DNA of 62,910 nucleotides from Planctomycetota bacterium (GTDB lineage Bacteria; Planctomycetota; Phycisphaerae; Phycisphaerales; Phycisphaeraceae). Position numbers and translations under genes: made by a program. This document shows, in pieces, positions 32,659 to 43,200 of this stretch. The notes under the pieces were generated by a model, which had not been told where the DNA came from, did not search any database, and worked only from the letters and a program-made list of their open reading frames with translations. The stretch's first letter is position 1. Every line of letters begins with the position of its first letter. The stretch covers positions 1 through 62,910 of the forward strand of contig JAIOPN010000050.1 of the NCBI GenBank assembly GCA_021413865.1, given 5' to 3'.

Positions 32659-34544
32659 TGGGGCTTCCTGCCGGGTTGCAGCGGGGTGAGGAACCAGTTG
32701 ATCTCGTTGTTCGTGCGGATGTCCGGCGGCAGCGGCGTTCCGGTGATATTGATCAGCGACCAGCGCGACGCCGCGATGACGGCGGGAAACTCGCTGGGCT
32801 GCTCGTGCATCGCCCGGAGCGTGGCGACCGCCTGGGCCGGTTTCATGATCCCCAGCGCGATGATGGCGGCGCAGCGCACCTCGGGCACCTCGGGGTCCGT
32901 GGGGCTGTTGTCGGTCGCGCGGGCGAGCAAGAGCGTCTCCAGGCCCGCGTCGCCCCCGTGGTGGAACTTGCCTAGGCCCCAGATGGCCGCCGCCCGGGCC
33001 CGGTACCACGGGACCGAGTGCTTGGGCGCCATCCCCAGCATCACCGCGTCGGCGGGCTGGTAATCCGACAGCGTGAGCAACTGCACAAGCTGGGCCAGCT
33101 CGTAATCGGTGTCGTGGTTGAGCCGTGCGGCGGTGGAGGTGTCGATGACGCTCTTATCAGGCTGGCGGTCGTTCGCGCCGGTCCGGTCGAAGGAGTCGCT
33201 CTCGGCGGCCGCCTTGCCGCGGGTGATTTGGTCGGCCTTGCTCAGGTCGGCCGCTGTGGCGATCAGTTTCTTTACATGGGACAGGACTTCGGGCAATGAC
33301 TCGGGTGCCCGGAGGCGGCGGAGCGAGAACGCCGCCGCCAGCCGCACCTGCGGCTGGGCGTCGTCGAGCAGGGGCATCATGTCGGGCCAGGCCTGTGCGC
33401 GGCCGATCAGGGCGGTGAGGATCGCGCCCTGTTCCCTGGCTCGCCACTCCCCGTGAATCGAGGAAGCGGCGACCTGTTCGACCGCCGCAGACAGATCGGG
33501 GTTGGGATGGAGCCGCGCCAGGGCATCACGCGCCGCGCGTCGCAGGTTGACGTCCGGGTCGGTCAGCAGGGGGGTGATCGCCGTGATGGTTTCGGTGGAC
33601 TCGCCCCGGGCCACGTTGCGGAGCGAGACCTCACGCACGGTCGGGTCGGCGTTGGCGAGCTGAGTCAGCGCCAAGGGCCGGGCGAGATCGGGCTGCGCTG
33701 CGTCCAGCCGGCGCAGTGCGGCGGCGGCGACGGCGGGCTCGGGGTCCGCCGCGAAACGGGTCAGCAGCTCGATCGCCCCGGGGGAGTTGTCGGTTTCCAG
33801 CAGGGCCAGCGCGGTCAGGCGTTGGGGTGTCGCGCCGGCGGAGAGAATCTTGGCCTCGTCGTCGAGGCGGCGGTCCTGGGGCCGCGTCACCCCGGCGGCG
33901 CGGGCGGCGGCCAGCGCCAGGCCCGGATCGTCGGGGGTTTGGGTGGCGATTTTCAGGAGATCGTCGAATGCCTGGGCGTCGCGCACGGTGCCGAGGGATT
34001 CGATGGCGGATCGCCGCAACACGCGGCGTTCGGCGGCGTTGGTGAGCCGCTTGCGCCAGAACGCCCTGGCGGGCTGGTAATCCCATAGCGCCAGGGCCTT
34101 GTCGGCGAGCAGGGTCATGTCGGTTCCGTCCGCGCCGGCGCGTTCGAGCAGCGCGGGGGCGGCGGCGCGGTGGTTCATGCGCACCAGCGCGGCCGCGGCG
34201 GCGAGTCTGACGAGAGGTTCCGGGTCCGGTTTGGTGAGCAGATCGGCGAGGCGTGGCCCGGCGTCGGCGAGCGTGGTCATGCCTAGCTCCGAGGCCTGAC
34301 CGATCGCGTCCGCGGCGAGCCGGCGGGTGTCGGCGATGGGGTCATCCAGAGCCGCCAGCCAAAGCTCTTTGAGACGCGGGGCGAACGCCGTGACCTCCGT
34401 GGCGGGTTCAACGTACGGGTCCTTGAACATCGGAGAATCGATGGCCGGGTCGGGCGGGGTCAGGGCGCGCGCGATCTGTCCCATCGGGCAGACGGCCGCG
34501 ACCGTCAGCGTCAGAACAAGGGCTTGAGCAGACCGTCGGAGCAT
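32655..34544 (-). CDS. Exported HEAT-repeat protein
   Basis: A 629-residue protein with an N-terminal signal peptide (SAQALVLTLTVAAVCPMGQIARA), then about a dozen HEAT-like alpha-alpha repeats. Typical units are DPIADTRRLAADAIGQA, EPLVRLAAAAALVRMN, DPDVNLRRAARDALARL and QPQVRLAAAFSLRRL. Such solenoids are protein-binding scaffolds. It comes 22 bases after the ABC permease gene and overlaps the thioesterase gene, so it may belong functionally to the exporter. No catalytic motif is visible. Confidence 0.82.
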   Translation of the reverse strand: MLRRSAQALVLTLTVAAVCPMGQIARALTPPDPAIDSPMFKDPYVEPATEVTAFAPRLKELWLAALDDPIADTRRLAADAIGQASELGMTTLADAGPRLADLLTKPDPEPLVRLAAAAALVRMNHRAAAPALLERAGADGTDMTLLADKALALWDYQPARAFWRKRLTNAAERRVLRRSAIESLGTVRDAQAFDDLLKIATQTPDDPGLALAAARAAGVTRPQDRRLDDEAKILSAGATPQRLTALALLETDNSPGAIELLTRFAADPEPAVAAAALRRLDAAQPDLARPLALTQLANADPTVREVSLRNVARGESTETITAITPLLTDPDVNLRRAARDALARLHPNPDLSAAVEQVAASSIHGEWRAREQGAILTALIGRAQAWPDMMPLLDDAQPQVRLAAAFSLRRLRAPESLPEVLSHVKKLIATAADLSKADQITRGKAAAESDSFDRTGANDRQPDKSVIDTSTAARLNHDTDYELAQLVQLLTLSDYQPADAVMLGMAPKHSVPWYRARAAAIWGLGKFHHGGDAGLETLLLARATDNSPTDPEVPEVRCAAIIALGIMKPAQAVATLRAMHEQPSEFPAVIAASRWSLINITGTPLPPDIRTNNEINWFLTPLQPGRKPQ

Positions 34545-34566
34545 GGGGTTGTCCGTGTCGGGGGTC

Positions 34567-36231
34567 TTACTGCGGGCGCGTCAGGCGCCAGGTGCGGAGG
34601 GTCAGGACGACGATCGAGACGCCGCAGCCCGCGGCCATGATCCACCAGTTGTCGGGCAACAGCTCGTAATCCACAAGGCCCGGCGTCTGGATGGCCTGGA
34701 GCGCGGCGGCGACGGGGTTGAAGCGGAGGACCCGCTCGACGACGGCGTCGGAGAAGAGGTCGTTGCGCCCGAGCCAGACGAGCATGGTGCCGGCGGTCAG
34801 GCCGAGCGTGAGGATATAGGCCGTCACCGTCGCCGCGGCGGTCCGTCGGAAGAGCGAGCCGACGGCGGCTGAGGAGAGCGCGGTGAACATCGCCATGAGC
34901 GTGAGTGTGATGAGCGTGCTCAGCACGGGCCGGTGGAGGCTGTCCCAGTCGATGAGCAGGATCACGGCGTAGGCGGGAAGCGTGGCGAGGAGCACCAGGG
35001 CCAGGGGCAGGGCGACGCTCAGCAGCTTGCCGATCACGATGGTGACGGGCGAGAGCGGGGTCATCTGGAGGAGCTGCCACCCGCCGGTCTGGCGTTCGGA
35101 GCTGATGATGCCGGCGGCGAGGGCGGGCGTGATGAGGAGGATGAGCGAGCAGGAGATGGAGACGACGACCGCGCCGAGCGTTGCGGGGCCCCAGTCGAGC
35201 GTGCCGAGGGTGACGGCGAGCACCATGCCCATCGAGGCGACGAGCGTTAGGGCGATGAGCCGCATGATCCAGTAGGAGCGACCGAACCTGCGGGTGCGGA
35301 ACTCCTTGACCATGACCGGATTGGTCATGGGCCCGATCAGACTGGCGCGGCGTGCGGGGTCGAAGAGCCGGACGTAGAGCATCCGGCGCAGAAACTGCTG
35401 GCTCGCGGTGAGGTCGTCGGTCATGGCGGTGGCGGGCCGGGGTCGGTCGAGGATGCGGCGGCTCAGCCTAACGCCGGTCCACAGGGAGGCGAGCACGATT
35501 GAGATGAGCGCGAGCAGGGCGTAGCGCTGCGCGACGTCCCCCGGGCCTGCAAGCCCCTGGGAGGCGAGTTCCCCCTGACGCAGCACCTCCATCATCGCGG
35601 GGATGGGCGAGATGCAGCGGACCCAGTCGATGACGGTCGCCAGCGGCTCGACGTCCAGCCCCTGGCGGAACTGATGCGGCAGGAGGGTGAGCACGGCCAG
35701 CAGGAGGATGATGCTGTAGGTCCCGCGGAGCGCCGAGTCGGTCGAGGCGGCGTGGCTGCTGACGGCCAGCGCGAGGGTGGCGTACTGGACCGCCGCGAGC
35801 GCGAGCACGAGATAGACGGCGAGGAACTGGCTCAGCTCGACGCCCCCCATGGCGTAGCAGGCGGCGGCCGCCGGGGTGCTCAGCACGAGCAGGAGCGCGA
35901 TGAAACCCATGGCCCCGACGAGCTTGCCGATCAGGATCGACCAGGGGCTCATCGGCGAATTGAGCAGGAGGGTGAGCGTGCCCTGGAGCCGCTCGTTGAC
36001 GATCGAGGCCGCGGGGAAGACGGGGGCAAGCAGGATCATGCAGATCATCAGCCCGTAGCCGAAGACCTGGAGAACCTGGCGTGATTGCGTCTGCGAGAGG
36101 TCCACGACGGCGTCGGCGGGCCAGCGCAGGACGACCAGCGCGCAGAGCGCGGTGGCGAGGACGGCCTGCACGGCCAGGGCGCGGCGCGTGCGGAGGGCCC
36201 CCAGGAGTTCTCGTCGGATGATCGGGTTCAT
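34567..36231 (-). CDS. ABC-2 type permease, internally duplicated
   Basis: A 554-residue membrane protein made of two ABC-2 permease halves in one chain. The halves begin with NPIIRREL (2-9) and NPVMVKEF (304-311). Each contains SIVNER/IISSER (79-81 and 378-380) followed by a PMSP or PLSP turn (93-96, 392-395) and IGKL (101-104, 400-403), a constant offset of 299-302 residues. Each half has about six helices. The gene overlaps that of its ATPase by four bases (ATGA). An exporter or a gliding-type (GldF-like) system is likely; substrate unknown. Confidence 0.85.
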   Translation of the reverse strand: MNPIIRRELLGALRTRRALAVQAVLATALCALVVLRWPADAVVDLSQTQSRQVLQVFGYGLMICMILLAPVFPAASIVNERLQGTLTLLLNSPMSPWSILIGKLVGAMGFIALLLVLSTPAAAACYAMGGVELSQFLAVYLVLALAAVQYATLALAVSSHAASTDSALRGTYSIILLLAVLTLLPHQFRQGLDVEPLATVIDWVRCISPIPAMMEVLRQGELASQGLAGPGDVAQRYALLALISIVLASLWTGVRLSRRILDRPRPATAMTDDLTASQQFLRRMLYVRLFDPARRASLIGPMTNPVMVKEFRTRRFGRSYWIMRLIALTLVASMGMVLAVTLGTLDWGPATLGAVVVSISCSLILLITPALAAGIISSERQTGGWQLLQMTPLSPVTIVIGKLLSVALPLALVLLATLPAYAVILLIDWDSLHRPVLSTLITLTLMAMFTALSSAAVGSLFRRTAAATVTAYILTLGLTAGTMLVWLGRNDLFSDAVVERVLRFNPVAAALQAIQTPGLVDYELLPDNWWIMAAGCGVSIVVLTLRTWRLTRPQ

Positions 36232-37202
36232 GCGCGGTTGTCGGCGTCGGGGACGCGGTCCTGTCGGGTGACTTCGAGGAAGGCGTCTTCGAGGTCCAGC
36301 GGCAGTTCGTGGAACTGCACCACGCCGATGCCGTGCCCCACGGCGATGGCGAGGATCCCCGCCAGCCGTTGGTCGTCCACGGCGGTGGTGAAGCGGACGA
36401 CGGCCTCGGTGGGGCTGGTGTCCACGGGGGCGCCGGGCTCGATGTTGTCGGCGACGATCTGCGCCGCGGCGGGGACGTCGCCGGCGGTGGTGAGCTGCAG
36501 CTCGACGACGCGGCGCTGGCGCACGCTCCGCATGATCTGGTCGAGCGAGCCGAAGGCGCGGAGCCGGCCCTGTGACAGGATGGCGACCACGTCGCAGATG
36601 CGCGCAAGCTCGGGGAGGATGTGGCTGGTGACGATGAGGGTCTTCCCCTTGGCGGCGAGGCGGAGGAGTATCTGCCGCATCTCGATGCGGGCGGCGGGGT
36701 CCAGGCCGTTGGCGGGCTCGTCGAGGATGAGAACCTGCGGGTCGTGCAGGAGCGTGCGCGCGATGCCGACGCGCTGCTTCATGCCGTGGCTGAGCGATTC
36801 GACGAACCGGTCCTGGAAATCAACGGCGCCGGCGGCCTCGAGCGAATCGGTGATGCGCCGGCCGCGCTCGCGGCGGGGGATGGCGAACGCGGCGCCGAAG
36901 AAGTCGAGGTATTCGCGGACGCGCATGTTGTCGTAGCCGCCGAAGGTGTCGGGCATGTAGCCGACGAGGCGTTTGATCTTCCGGCTCTCGCGGACGCAGT
37001 CGGCGCCGGCGATCGAGGCCGAGCCCGTGGTCGGCTTGGCCAGCCCCACCAGGATGCGGATGGTGGTGGTCTTGCCAGCGCCGTTGGGCCCGATGAAGCC
37101 TAGGATCTGCCCCCGGTTGACGGTGAGCGACAGGTCCTCCAGCGCGGTGAAGTCGCCGTAGCGCTTGGTGAGTCCCTTGGTTTCGACGACGGCCTGGCTC
37201 AT
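36228..37202 (-). CDS. ABC transporter ATP-binding protein
   Basis: A 324-residue ATPase of the ABC-2 exporter class. Walker A is GPNGAGKTT (38-46), followed by a signature region LSHGMKQRVGIARTLL, Walker B VLILDEPANGLDP and the H-loop IVTSHILPEL. A C-terminal extension of about 100 residues after the nucleotide-binding domain is common in ABC-2 exporters such as GldA. It pairs with the overlapping permease downstream. Confidence 0.93.
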   Translation of the reverse strand: MSQAVVETKGLTKRYGDFTALEDLSLTVNRGQILGFIGPNGAGKTTTIRILVGLAKPTTGSASIAGADCVRESRKIKRLVGYMPDTFGGYDNMRVREYLDFFGAAFAIPRRERGRRITDSLEAAGAVDFQDRFVESLSHGMKQRVGIARTLLHDPQVLILDEPANGLDPAARIEMRQILLRLAAKGKTLIVTSHILPELARICDVVAILSQGRLRAFGSLDQIMRSVRQRRVVELQLTTAGDVPAAAQIVADNIEPGAPVDTSPTEAVVRFTTAVDDQRLAGILAIAVGHGIGVVQFHELPLDLEDAFLEVTRQDRVPDADNRA

Positions 37203-37236
37203 GCGGCTGTTCCTGCGTTGGGGCGGTGCTGCGGCC

Positions 37237-39609
37237 TCAGGGTTGTCGGTCGGCGGGCCCGGTCACGCCCAAGAGTTCGAGGCTCATACCGCGGATCGAC
37301 CAGGGGATTTCAGAAGAATCTTCATCGGTCGTACCTCGCTCCCGCGGGTCGTGGACCTGCACCGTCAGGTAGATGAACCCCTCTGGCGTCACCGGGGGGA
37401 GGCGGTCGCCCTCGAGGAGCACGCGTGCTTCACCGCCCGGGGACTCCCACTGCTCCAGCGGCCTGGCGCGGGCGTTGTCGTAGGTGATGAGTTCAACCCG
37501 CCGCCGGGGGGCGCGGATGTCGAGCCGCACGGCCGCGCTTTCCAACCGGAGTGATGCGACAGCGGGCGGCAGCGTGAACCGGATCGTCGCGCGCAGGCTG
37601 GCGTTGAACGCACCGTCCCACGTGCCGGTCATCTGGTTGTAAACCGGGGCAACCGGGTCGCCGACGGGGGAACGGACGGATTGGATCGCCAGCAGTTCAG
37701 ACGGGATGCGGATGCGGGCGCCCGGCCGGGGCGGGTCGATCCGGAGCGGGACGGCCATGATGCACCCGCCGCGCTGCACGGATTCCTGCGGCAGCGCCAG
37801 GCCCGAGGCGATCGGTTCGGCCCACCCGATGAGTGTCGGCTGGGTGAACCGATGGGAGACGAGACGCTGGATCGCGGCGCGGCGGGTGAGCGGGGTGCTT
37901 GATGCGCCGGTGGTGACGGGAGCGGTCGGCTCTGCCGTCAGCGTGAATCGTCCGTCGGGGCGCGGGGAGATGGGCATGACGCTGCGCGCGGTGACGATCG
38001 CCGGTTCTTCCCACGCCCGTCCGCCGCTCGGGGGCATGACCCCGACGAGGCCTGATTCATCGAACGTCGCCCGCGCGGTGAGGTCCGCGGAGATCGGCAC
38101 CACGGTGCGCACGTCGAATAACCGGACCGCGCCGGAGGGCAGTTCGAGCGGCTGCCATTCCCACTGTTCGTGGTCCGTCCACGTCAGGCGGCGCAGAGAG
38201 CCTTGCGCGTCCGTCTGGGTTGGCCACGCTATGCCCTGGCCGTGCGATTCGACCGGCCCCAGGCCCGCCTCGGGGGCATAGACGCTCACCAGGCCGGTCA
38301 ATGAGGCCGCGTCCTGTGAGGGCGTTACGTGGGCCAGCGTGGCCCACGCCAGGGTGGTGGGTGCTTGCCGGCGCGTCACGGCGCCGATCAGGATGAACAC
38401 CGCCACCACGATCAGGGCGGCGCAGGCGCCCAGCAGGGCCGTCCACTCGCCGCGGCGCCGCTGGGTCAGCACGATCCCCGGGAGCACGAGCATGGCGATG
38501 AACAAGAGCATCATCGCCAAGACGGTTGTGCGGCCGACGATGGAATAACCCACCTGGCCCCGGGCGAGCGGCTCAAAATCAGCGGAAACGGGCCTGTATA
38601 CGGCGGGGGCGCGGAGGAAGTCCGCGGCGAGCATCTGCAACGGCTCGACGGTTTTGCGGCGGGCGTCCTGCCACGCGCGGGGCGACAGCGTGGTGGCGAT
38701 CACGAACCCCTCGCCGATGTTCCACCGCAGCGCGGCGGGCCATCCGTTGACCTTGTGGAGCACGCGGGCCGAGCCCGGGAGGAGGCGGGCCATGGTTACC
38801 GGGGGGTCGAAGTCGCGCCGGGATTCGGGGAAGCCCTCGAACGTGACGGTGCTCAGCGGCACGCGATCGATCAACTCCACCGGGGCGTCGTCGCGCAGCA
38901 GGGCGGTGAGGAACGCGGGGTCCACCTGGTCGAGCATGACCCAGAGCCGCCCGCCGGCGATGAGCCATGAACGCAGCGCGGCGGTCTGGGCGGGGTCGAG
39001 GGGGTTGTGGTCGGCGGTGAGGAAGAGACCGTCAAGTGGTTCATATCCCGCTGGGTCCGACGGAAAGGCGCCGGGCGTGAGAAGTGGGTTCCTGGGCCTG
39101 GAGCCGACGCTGCGCCGCACCAGATTGGCCATCGCCGCTTCGTCGTCGTCATCCGGATCACCCAGGAGGCCCGTGACAGGCCCCTCGCCATCCACGCGCA
39201 TCGAACTCTCCTGTCGGCCATCGGCGAAGACCCGTTCGGCGCTGGCGGAGGGATCGATCAGGAGAAGTTGCAGGCCGGCCTGCTTGCCCTTGATGTTTTC
39301 GGGGAGACGCACGAGTTGATCGACCCATCGCCGACTCATCGGGGGCAGGCGCAGGCGGGTGGCGAATTGGACCTGTGGTTGCGTGGTGAAACTGTGGGTG
39401 AGCAGGACCTCAACGGATTGCTCGGAGGGGTTTTCGACGGCGCTCCGGAGCACGCTCCACCGGCCGGGCCGGTAGGCGCTCACGCCCGAGGTGGTACCCG
39501 CCGAGAAGAGGTCGGGCTCGGGGTTCTGAGCAGGCGCCGGCGCGGCAATGAACAACCCGATCGCCGCGAGGACGAACCAGCGTGTGATTCGGGTTGAGCA
39601 AAGGGGCAT
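37237..39609 (-). CDS. Large exported/membrane protein linked to the ABC exporter
   Basis: A 790-residue protein I cannot assign to a named family. It has a signal peptide (FVLAAIGLFIAAPAPAQ), an extracytoplasmic N-terminal region that includes a gatase-like or Rossmann-like stretch (GYEPLDGLFLTADHNPLDPA, LIAGGRLWVMLDQVDPAF), and two membrane helices near the middle (about 372-392 and 402-425). A long C-terminal beta-rich part follows. The layout resembles the auxiliary third component found beside GldA/GldF-type ABC-2 exporters. It lies 34 bases upstream of the ATPase gene, in the same direction. Confidence 0.65.
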   Translation of the reverse strand: MPLCSTRITRWFVLAAIGLFIAAPAPAQNPEPDLFSAGTTSGVSAYRPGRWSVLRSAVENPSEQSVEVLLTHSFTTQPQVQFATRLRLPPMSRRWVDQLVRLPENIKGKQAGLQLLLIDPSASAERVFADGRQESSMRVDGEGPVTGLLGDPDDDDEAAMANLVRRSVGSRPRNPLLTPGAFPSDPAGYEPLDGLFLTADHNPLDPAQTAALRSWLIAGGRLWVMLDQVDPAFLTALLRDDAPVELIDRVPLSTVTFEGFPESRRDFDPPVTMARLLPGSARVLHKVNGWPAALRWNIGEGFVIATTLSPRAWQDARRKTVEPLQMLAADFLRAPAVYRPVSADFEPLARGQVGYSIVGRTTVLAMMLLFIAMLVLPGIVLTQRRRGEWTALLGACAALIVVAVFILIGAVTRRQAPTTLAWATLAHVTPSQDAASLTGLVSVYAPEAGLGPVESHGQGIAWPTQTDAQGSLRRLTWTDHEQWEWQPLELPSGAVRLFDVRTVVPISADLTARATFDESGLVGVMPPSGGRAWEEPAIVTARSVMPISPRPDGRFTLTAEPTAPVTTGASSTPLTRRAAIQRLVSHRFTQPTLIGWAEPIASGLALPQESVQRGGCIMAVPLRIDPPRPGARIRIPSELLAIQSVRSPVGDPVAPVYNQMTGTWDGAFNASLRATIRFTLPPAVASLRLESAAVRLDIRAPRRRVELITYDNARARPLEQWESPGGEARVLLEGDRLPPVTPEGFIYLTVQVHDPRERGTTDEDSSEIPWSIRGMSLELLGVTGPADRQP

Positions 39610-39683
39610 GCCGCCGATCCTGTTTGGCCGGTGAGGGGCTAATGTACCCGATCGGATGCGTGTGATGCGCGGACGGGCGTGGC

Positions 39684-40118
39684 TCAGAGGCTGCGTTTGA
39701 TCGACTCGACGAGCGAGGCCGCGTCGTTGGGGTCGAGTTTGCCCGCGGGCCAGCGGTACCCCAGCCCGTCGCCCCGTGTGCGGGGGATGATGTGGAAGTG
39801 GACGTGAGGGACGACCTGGCCGGCGGTGGCGCCGTTGTTCTGGAGGATGTTCCACGCCTCGACACCGGTGGCGGCGATCAAGGCCCTGCTGAGCCGCGGG
39901 AGCACGGCCGCGCACGCCGAGGCCAAGGCGTCGCTCATCTGGTCGAGCGTGGCGTGGTGGGCCTTGGGGATGACCAGGGTGTGCCCGCGCGAGAGCGGGC
40001 CGATGTCCAGGAATGCAAGGACCTGACCGTCTTCGTAGAGCCGGTGGCAGGGGATCTGTCCCGCGATGATCTTGCAGAAGATGCACGCGGGATCGGAGAG
40101 CGGTGGAACGGTCGGCAT
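39684..40118 (-). CDS. HIT family hydrolase
   Basis: A 144-residue histidine-triad protein: CIFCKIIAGQIPCHRLYEDG at the N-terminus, PLSRGHTLVIPKAHHATLD, and the triad HVHFHIIPR (HxHxHxx). Such proteins cleave nucleotide phosphoramidates or related bonds. ATG at 40118 or, six codons earlier, 40136 could be the start. Confidence 0.92.
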   Translation of the reverse strand: MPTVPPLSDPACIFCKIIAGQIPCHRLYEDGQVLAFLDIGPLSRGHTLVIPKAHHATLDQMSDALASACAAVLPRLSRALIAATGVEAWNILQNNGATAGQVVPHVHFHIIPRTRGDGLGYRWPAGKLDPNDAASLVESIKRSL

Positions 40119-40211
40119 GGCAAGGTTCCCATTCACGGGGTCTTGCTGAACAGGCTAAGGGTGGCGGGGCGGCGCGGCAAGAATCGGAGTTCGCCGGTGG
40201 GGATGTCGCTC

Positions 40212-40253
40212 AAAACACAACCGCGGCCGATGAGTCGGCCGCGGTTGTGCTTT
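40212..40253 (-). terminator. Intrinsic terminator of the pilus/secretion gene cluster
   Basis: A long perfect stem (GCACAACCGCGGCCGA paired with TCGGCCGCGGTTGTG) with a 4-base loop, followed on the minus strand by TTTTGAGC. It begins about 20 bases after the stop of the last prepilin-like gene and closes the 16-kb minus-strand cluster. Confidence 0.85.
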
Positions 40254-40275
40254 GGCGTGGGTTGTCGGACGGGGC

Positions 40276-43200
40276 TTAGTACTTGTAGATCGCCAGGATC
40301 TTCGCCCCATGCGTGTTGAGATCGGTCGTGCAGCCTGAACGGTCGAGGATCACGAAGAGGCGTGCGGATTCGACCGGTCCGACGCTGAAGTCGCCGGTGG
40401 GGAAGCCCTGGAGCAGGATATAGGCGGTGAAGATGTCGCTGCGGGTGCGGGCGACGTTAGTGAGCATGGCGGGTATCATCACTCTTTCTTTACGATCGTT
40501 GGCGCGGTTATCCTTGACGGATTTGCGGAAGTTGGCGTTGGGGCCCCACCAGTCGATCACCGTACCGTTGATGTCGGTGTCGTCCTTGGGGTTGCCGCTG
40601 CCGTCAACGTTGTTGCCGATGTTGCCCGGGCCCGCGGGCATCATGTCCAATGCCGCGAAAAGCTCGCCGACGTAGGCGATGCCTTTCAAGCCCTGGCCGT
40701 TGAGGGTGCGGAAGCCGGCGGCCACGCCGCGGTTCGCCGCGCTGTAGGTGCCTTTCATGTCACGGTAGTTGACGATGGCGTCAACCACGGCGTCTCGGAC
40801 GGTCGAATCGCCGCCCGGGATCGTCGGGATTGGCAACGCTTTTTTTATCATGTCGGCACTGGCGGTGTTGATGTTGAGCGTGCCCGGAACGAAGAGTTCG
40901 TCTTCTTCGTCAACAACGCCGTCTCCGTCGTTGTCCAGCCCGTCGTAACGCGGGCTGACGGCCGTGAGCCGGTCGATCAGGAACGTGGCGTGGGGAACGG
41001 AGAGGTTGCCGTTGTTCGCCCCGCCCACGAAGTTGGGGCTTCGGAAGTCGAGCATGAACTGCTCGACGCTCGTTGGCTTGGGCGATGTGCTTGCCCATGT
41101 CTCGGGCAAGAGGTTAGAGCCGGAGCCGTTGAAGGGCAGCGCGGCAACCATGGCGATCTGTCCGACGGTCCCCAGGCGATTGTGCCGGGGCATGACGTAG
41201 GTGGCAGCGTAAGAAGGGCCGGCCCCGATGCTGTAGGGAGTGGGGAAGATAAGTTGCTGCGTGGCCAGAGTGCTCCCGGCATTACCGCCGACACCCCTGG
41301 ACCACCGACCGCTCATGTTGGTGGTGTAGGGATCGATCGCGGGGGTGAACACCGCGACTTCTGTAGTCAACGGGGCTACCGTTTTATCTTTTCTCCCCAG
41401 CATCATCAAGGCATCCGCCCAGGGGTATGGTGGCTCGGGGTTCGAGACAATCGCGCCCGCGGTGATGGCACCGACGGCGGGGATGTCAGCCGGTGGGTTG
41501 GGGTCGATGCGGGCGGGGGGATCGGGTACCTCATCAGCCGGCGGGTCCGGCGCGATATAGGCCGGTGGATCGGGGTATATGTTCGTCGCCGGGGACTGTG
41601 GTTCGTCGGTTGCGGGAACGGGGCTCAATTGGCTGGGCGGGAGACTGGGGCCGAAGAAACTCGGTGGCACGGGGTTGGGCACAGTTCCCCACGTCGCCGA
41701 GTGGTTGGGGTCGTAGGCCTGTAACGTGGCGAGATTATCCTGACCCTTGACCTTCGCGGGTGAGATCGACCCCGCGGGCGCGTAGGCCCCGGGGAACTCG
41801 GCCCAGGTATGCCCGGCCGGCAGCGGGGTGTTCTGCCCCCTCTGCTGCTCGGCGATCCGGCCCCCTCGGGGGACGAACGTGCGGATCAGGTTGTAATCGC
41901 CGACTTGGACGGAGCCGGACGCATAATCGCCGGTCCAACTGTGCGGGAGCGTAGTAAGCGGATTCCTTGATCCACGGGGCACCGCGGGAATAGGCGGGAC
42001 GTAAGGAGTTGCATAAGTGGCTTGGCCCACGGGGACGTAGTTGTCGCGCTTCACGAAAGCATCGGTTGCGCCAGAGCCGGCAACGGTCAAGGCGTTGAGG
42101 CCGTTGCCATTGCCAAGGAAGGTGCGCTGCTTGTAGCGTTCAAATCCGAGCGGCGGTGTCGGCGGTCCCGGCGCCGGGTAGCCGGGGTCTTTGAAATCGG
42201 CTTCCAGGAGCCGTGCCGAGCGGGGCGGGTTGCGCAGAGGGTCATTGGACGGCGGCGGAGGCACCATGAGGTCAAGGCTGGCGAGATACTGGCTGCTCAT
42301 CGGCGCGGCGCGGTCGTCGATGGGCGTGATCTGAACCTCTTGGTAGATCCGCGGAGCAGTCGTCGTCGTCGTGTCGGTGATATTCCAGTCGAATGCCAGC
42401 ATAGTAATGGAGACCGGCGACAAACTGGTGGGGTTTGCGGCGGGAGTTGACGAAGGGGCTCCCTCCTGGAACTTGTCGTAGTTGGTGACGGGGATGGGTG
42501 TAGAGAGGCCGACCGTGCTGGAGAGTGTGGCCAAGTTGCGGACGTGGTGAACCATGCCCGCTTCGGGCGGCTTGATGCGGTTGAGCATGTTGTTGTTGGC
42601 TGAGCCGGAGGTGCCCGCGTTGAGGTACAGGTAGATCACGTCCTCCGGGCGCATCACGTTGTCCCCAGCGCCCGAGCCAATCAGGGTCGTGCCGGTGGTA
42701 GTGCGGGTGGTCCAACTCGATGCCTCCGGACCTTGATTCAGCAGTGAAACAAGCGTAGGCGGGCCGGAGGACCCCATGTTCACCAACAACCCGCGGATGT
42801 CGATTGGGTAAGAGTAGGGATTGCGGATCTCGATGACGAACCCCGTCCCATAGATGAGGTTTTGGTTGGCGGAGGTGGGGGCGGTGGCGGGGGGCGGAGC
42901 GGGGGATTGCTGAGTCCACTGGACCTGCCAGTGCCAGTTGCCGGCACCGTCCTGATAGGCGACGGGCGCTGGGCTGCCGCTGATGCTGTAGGCACGCTGG
43001 GTGTATATCTCGGTGATCATGGGGAGCGGGCGCCAGCCGTACACCTGGTTCCCGCCCAAGAGCATGGAGGTGATGCCCTTCTCGCTGTTCGATTCGTTGT
43101 CAATTTCGTGGTAGAAGTTTCGGATGTTCATCGCCAGGGAGTGGGCGAAGCGTTCCCGCGCAAGGGCATTGGGAGCGGTGGATGTGTTCCAAGGCAGATA

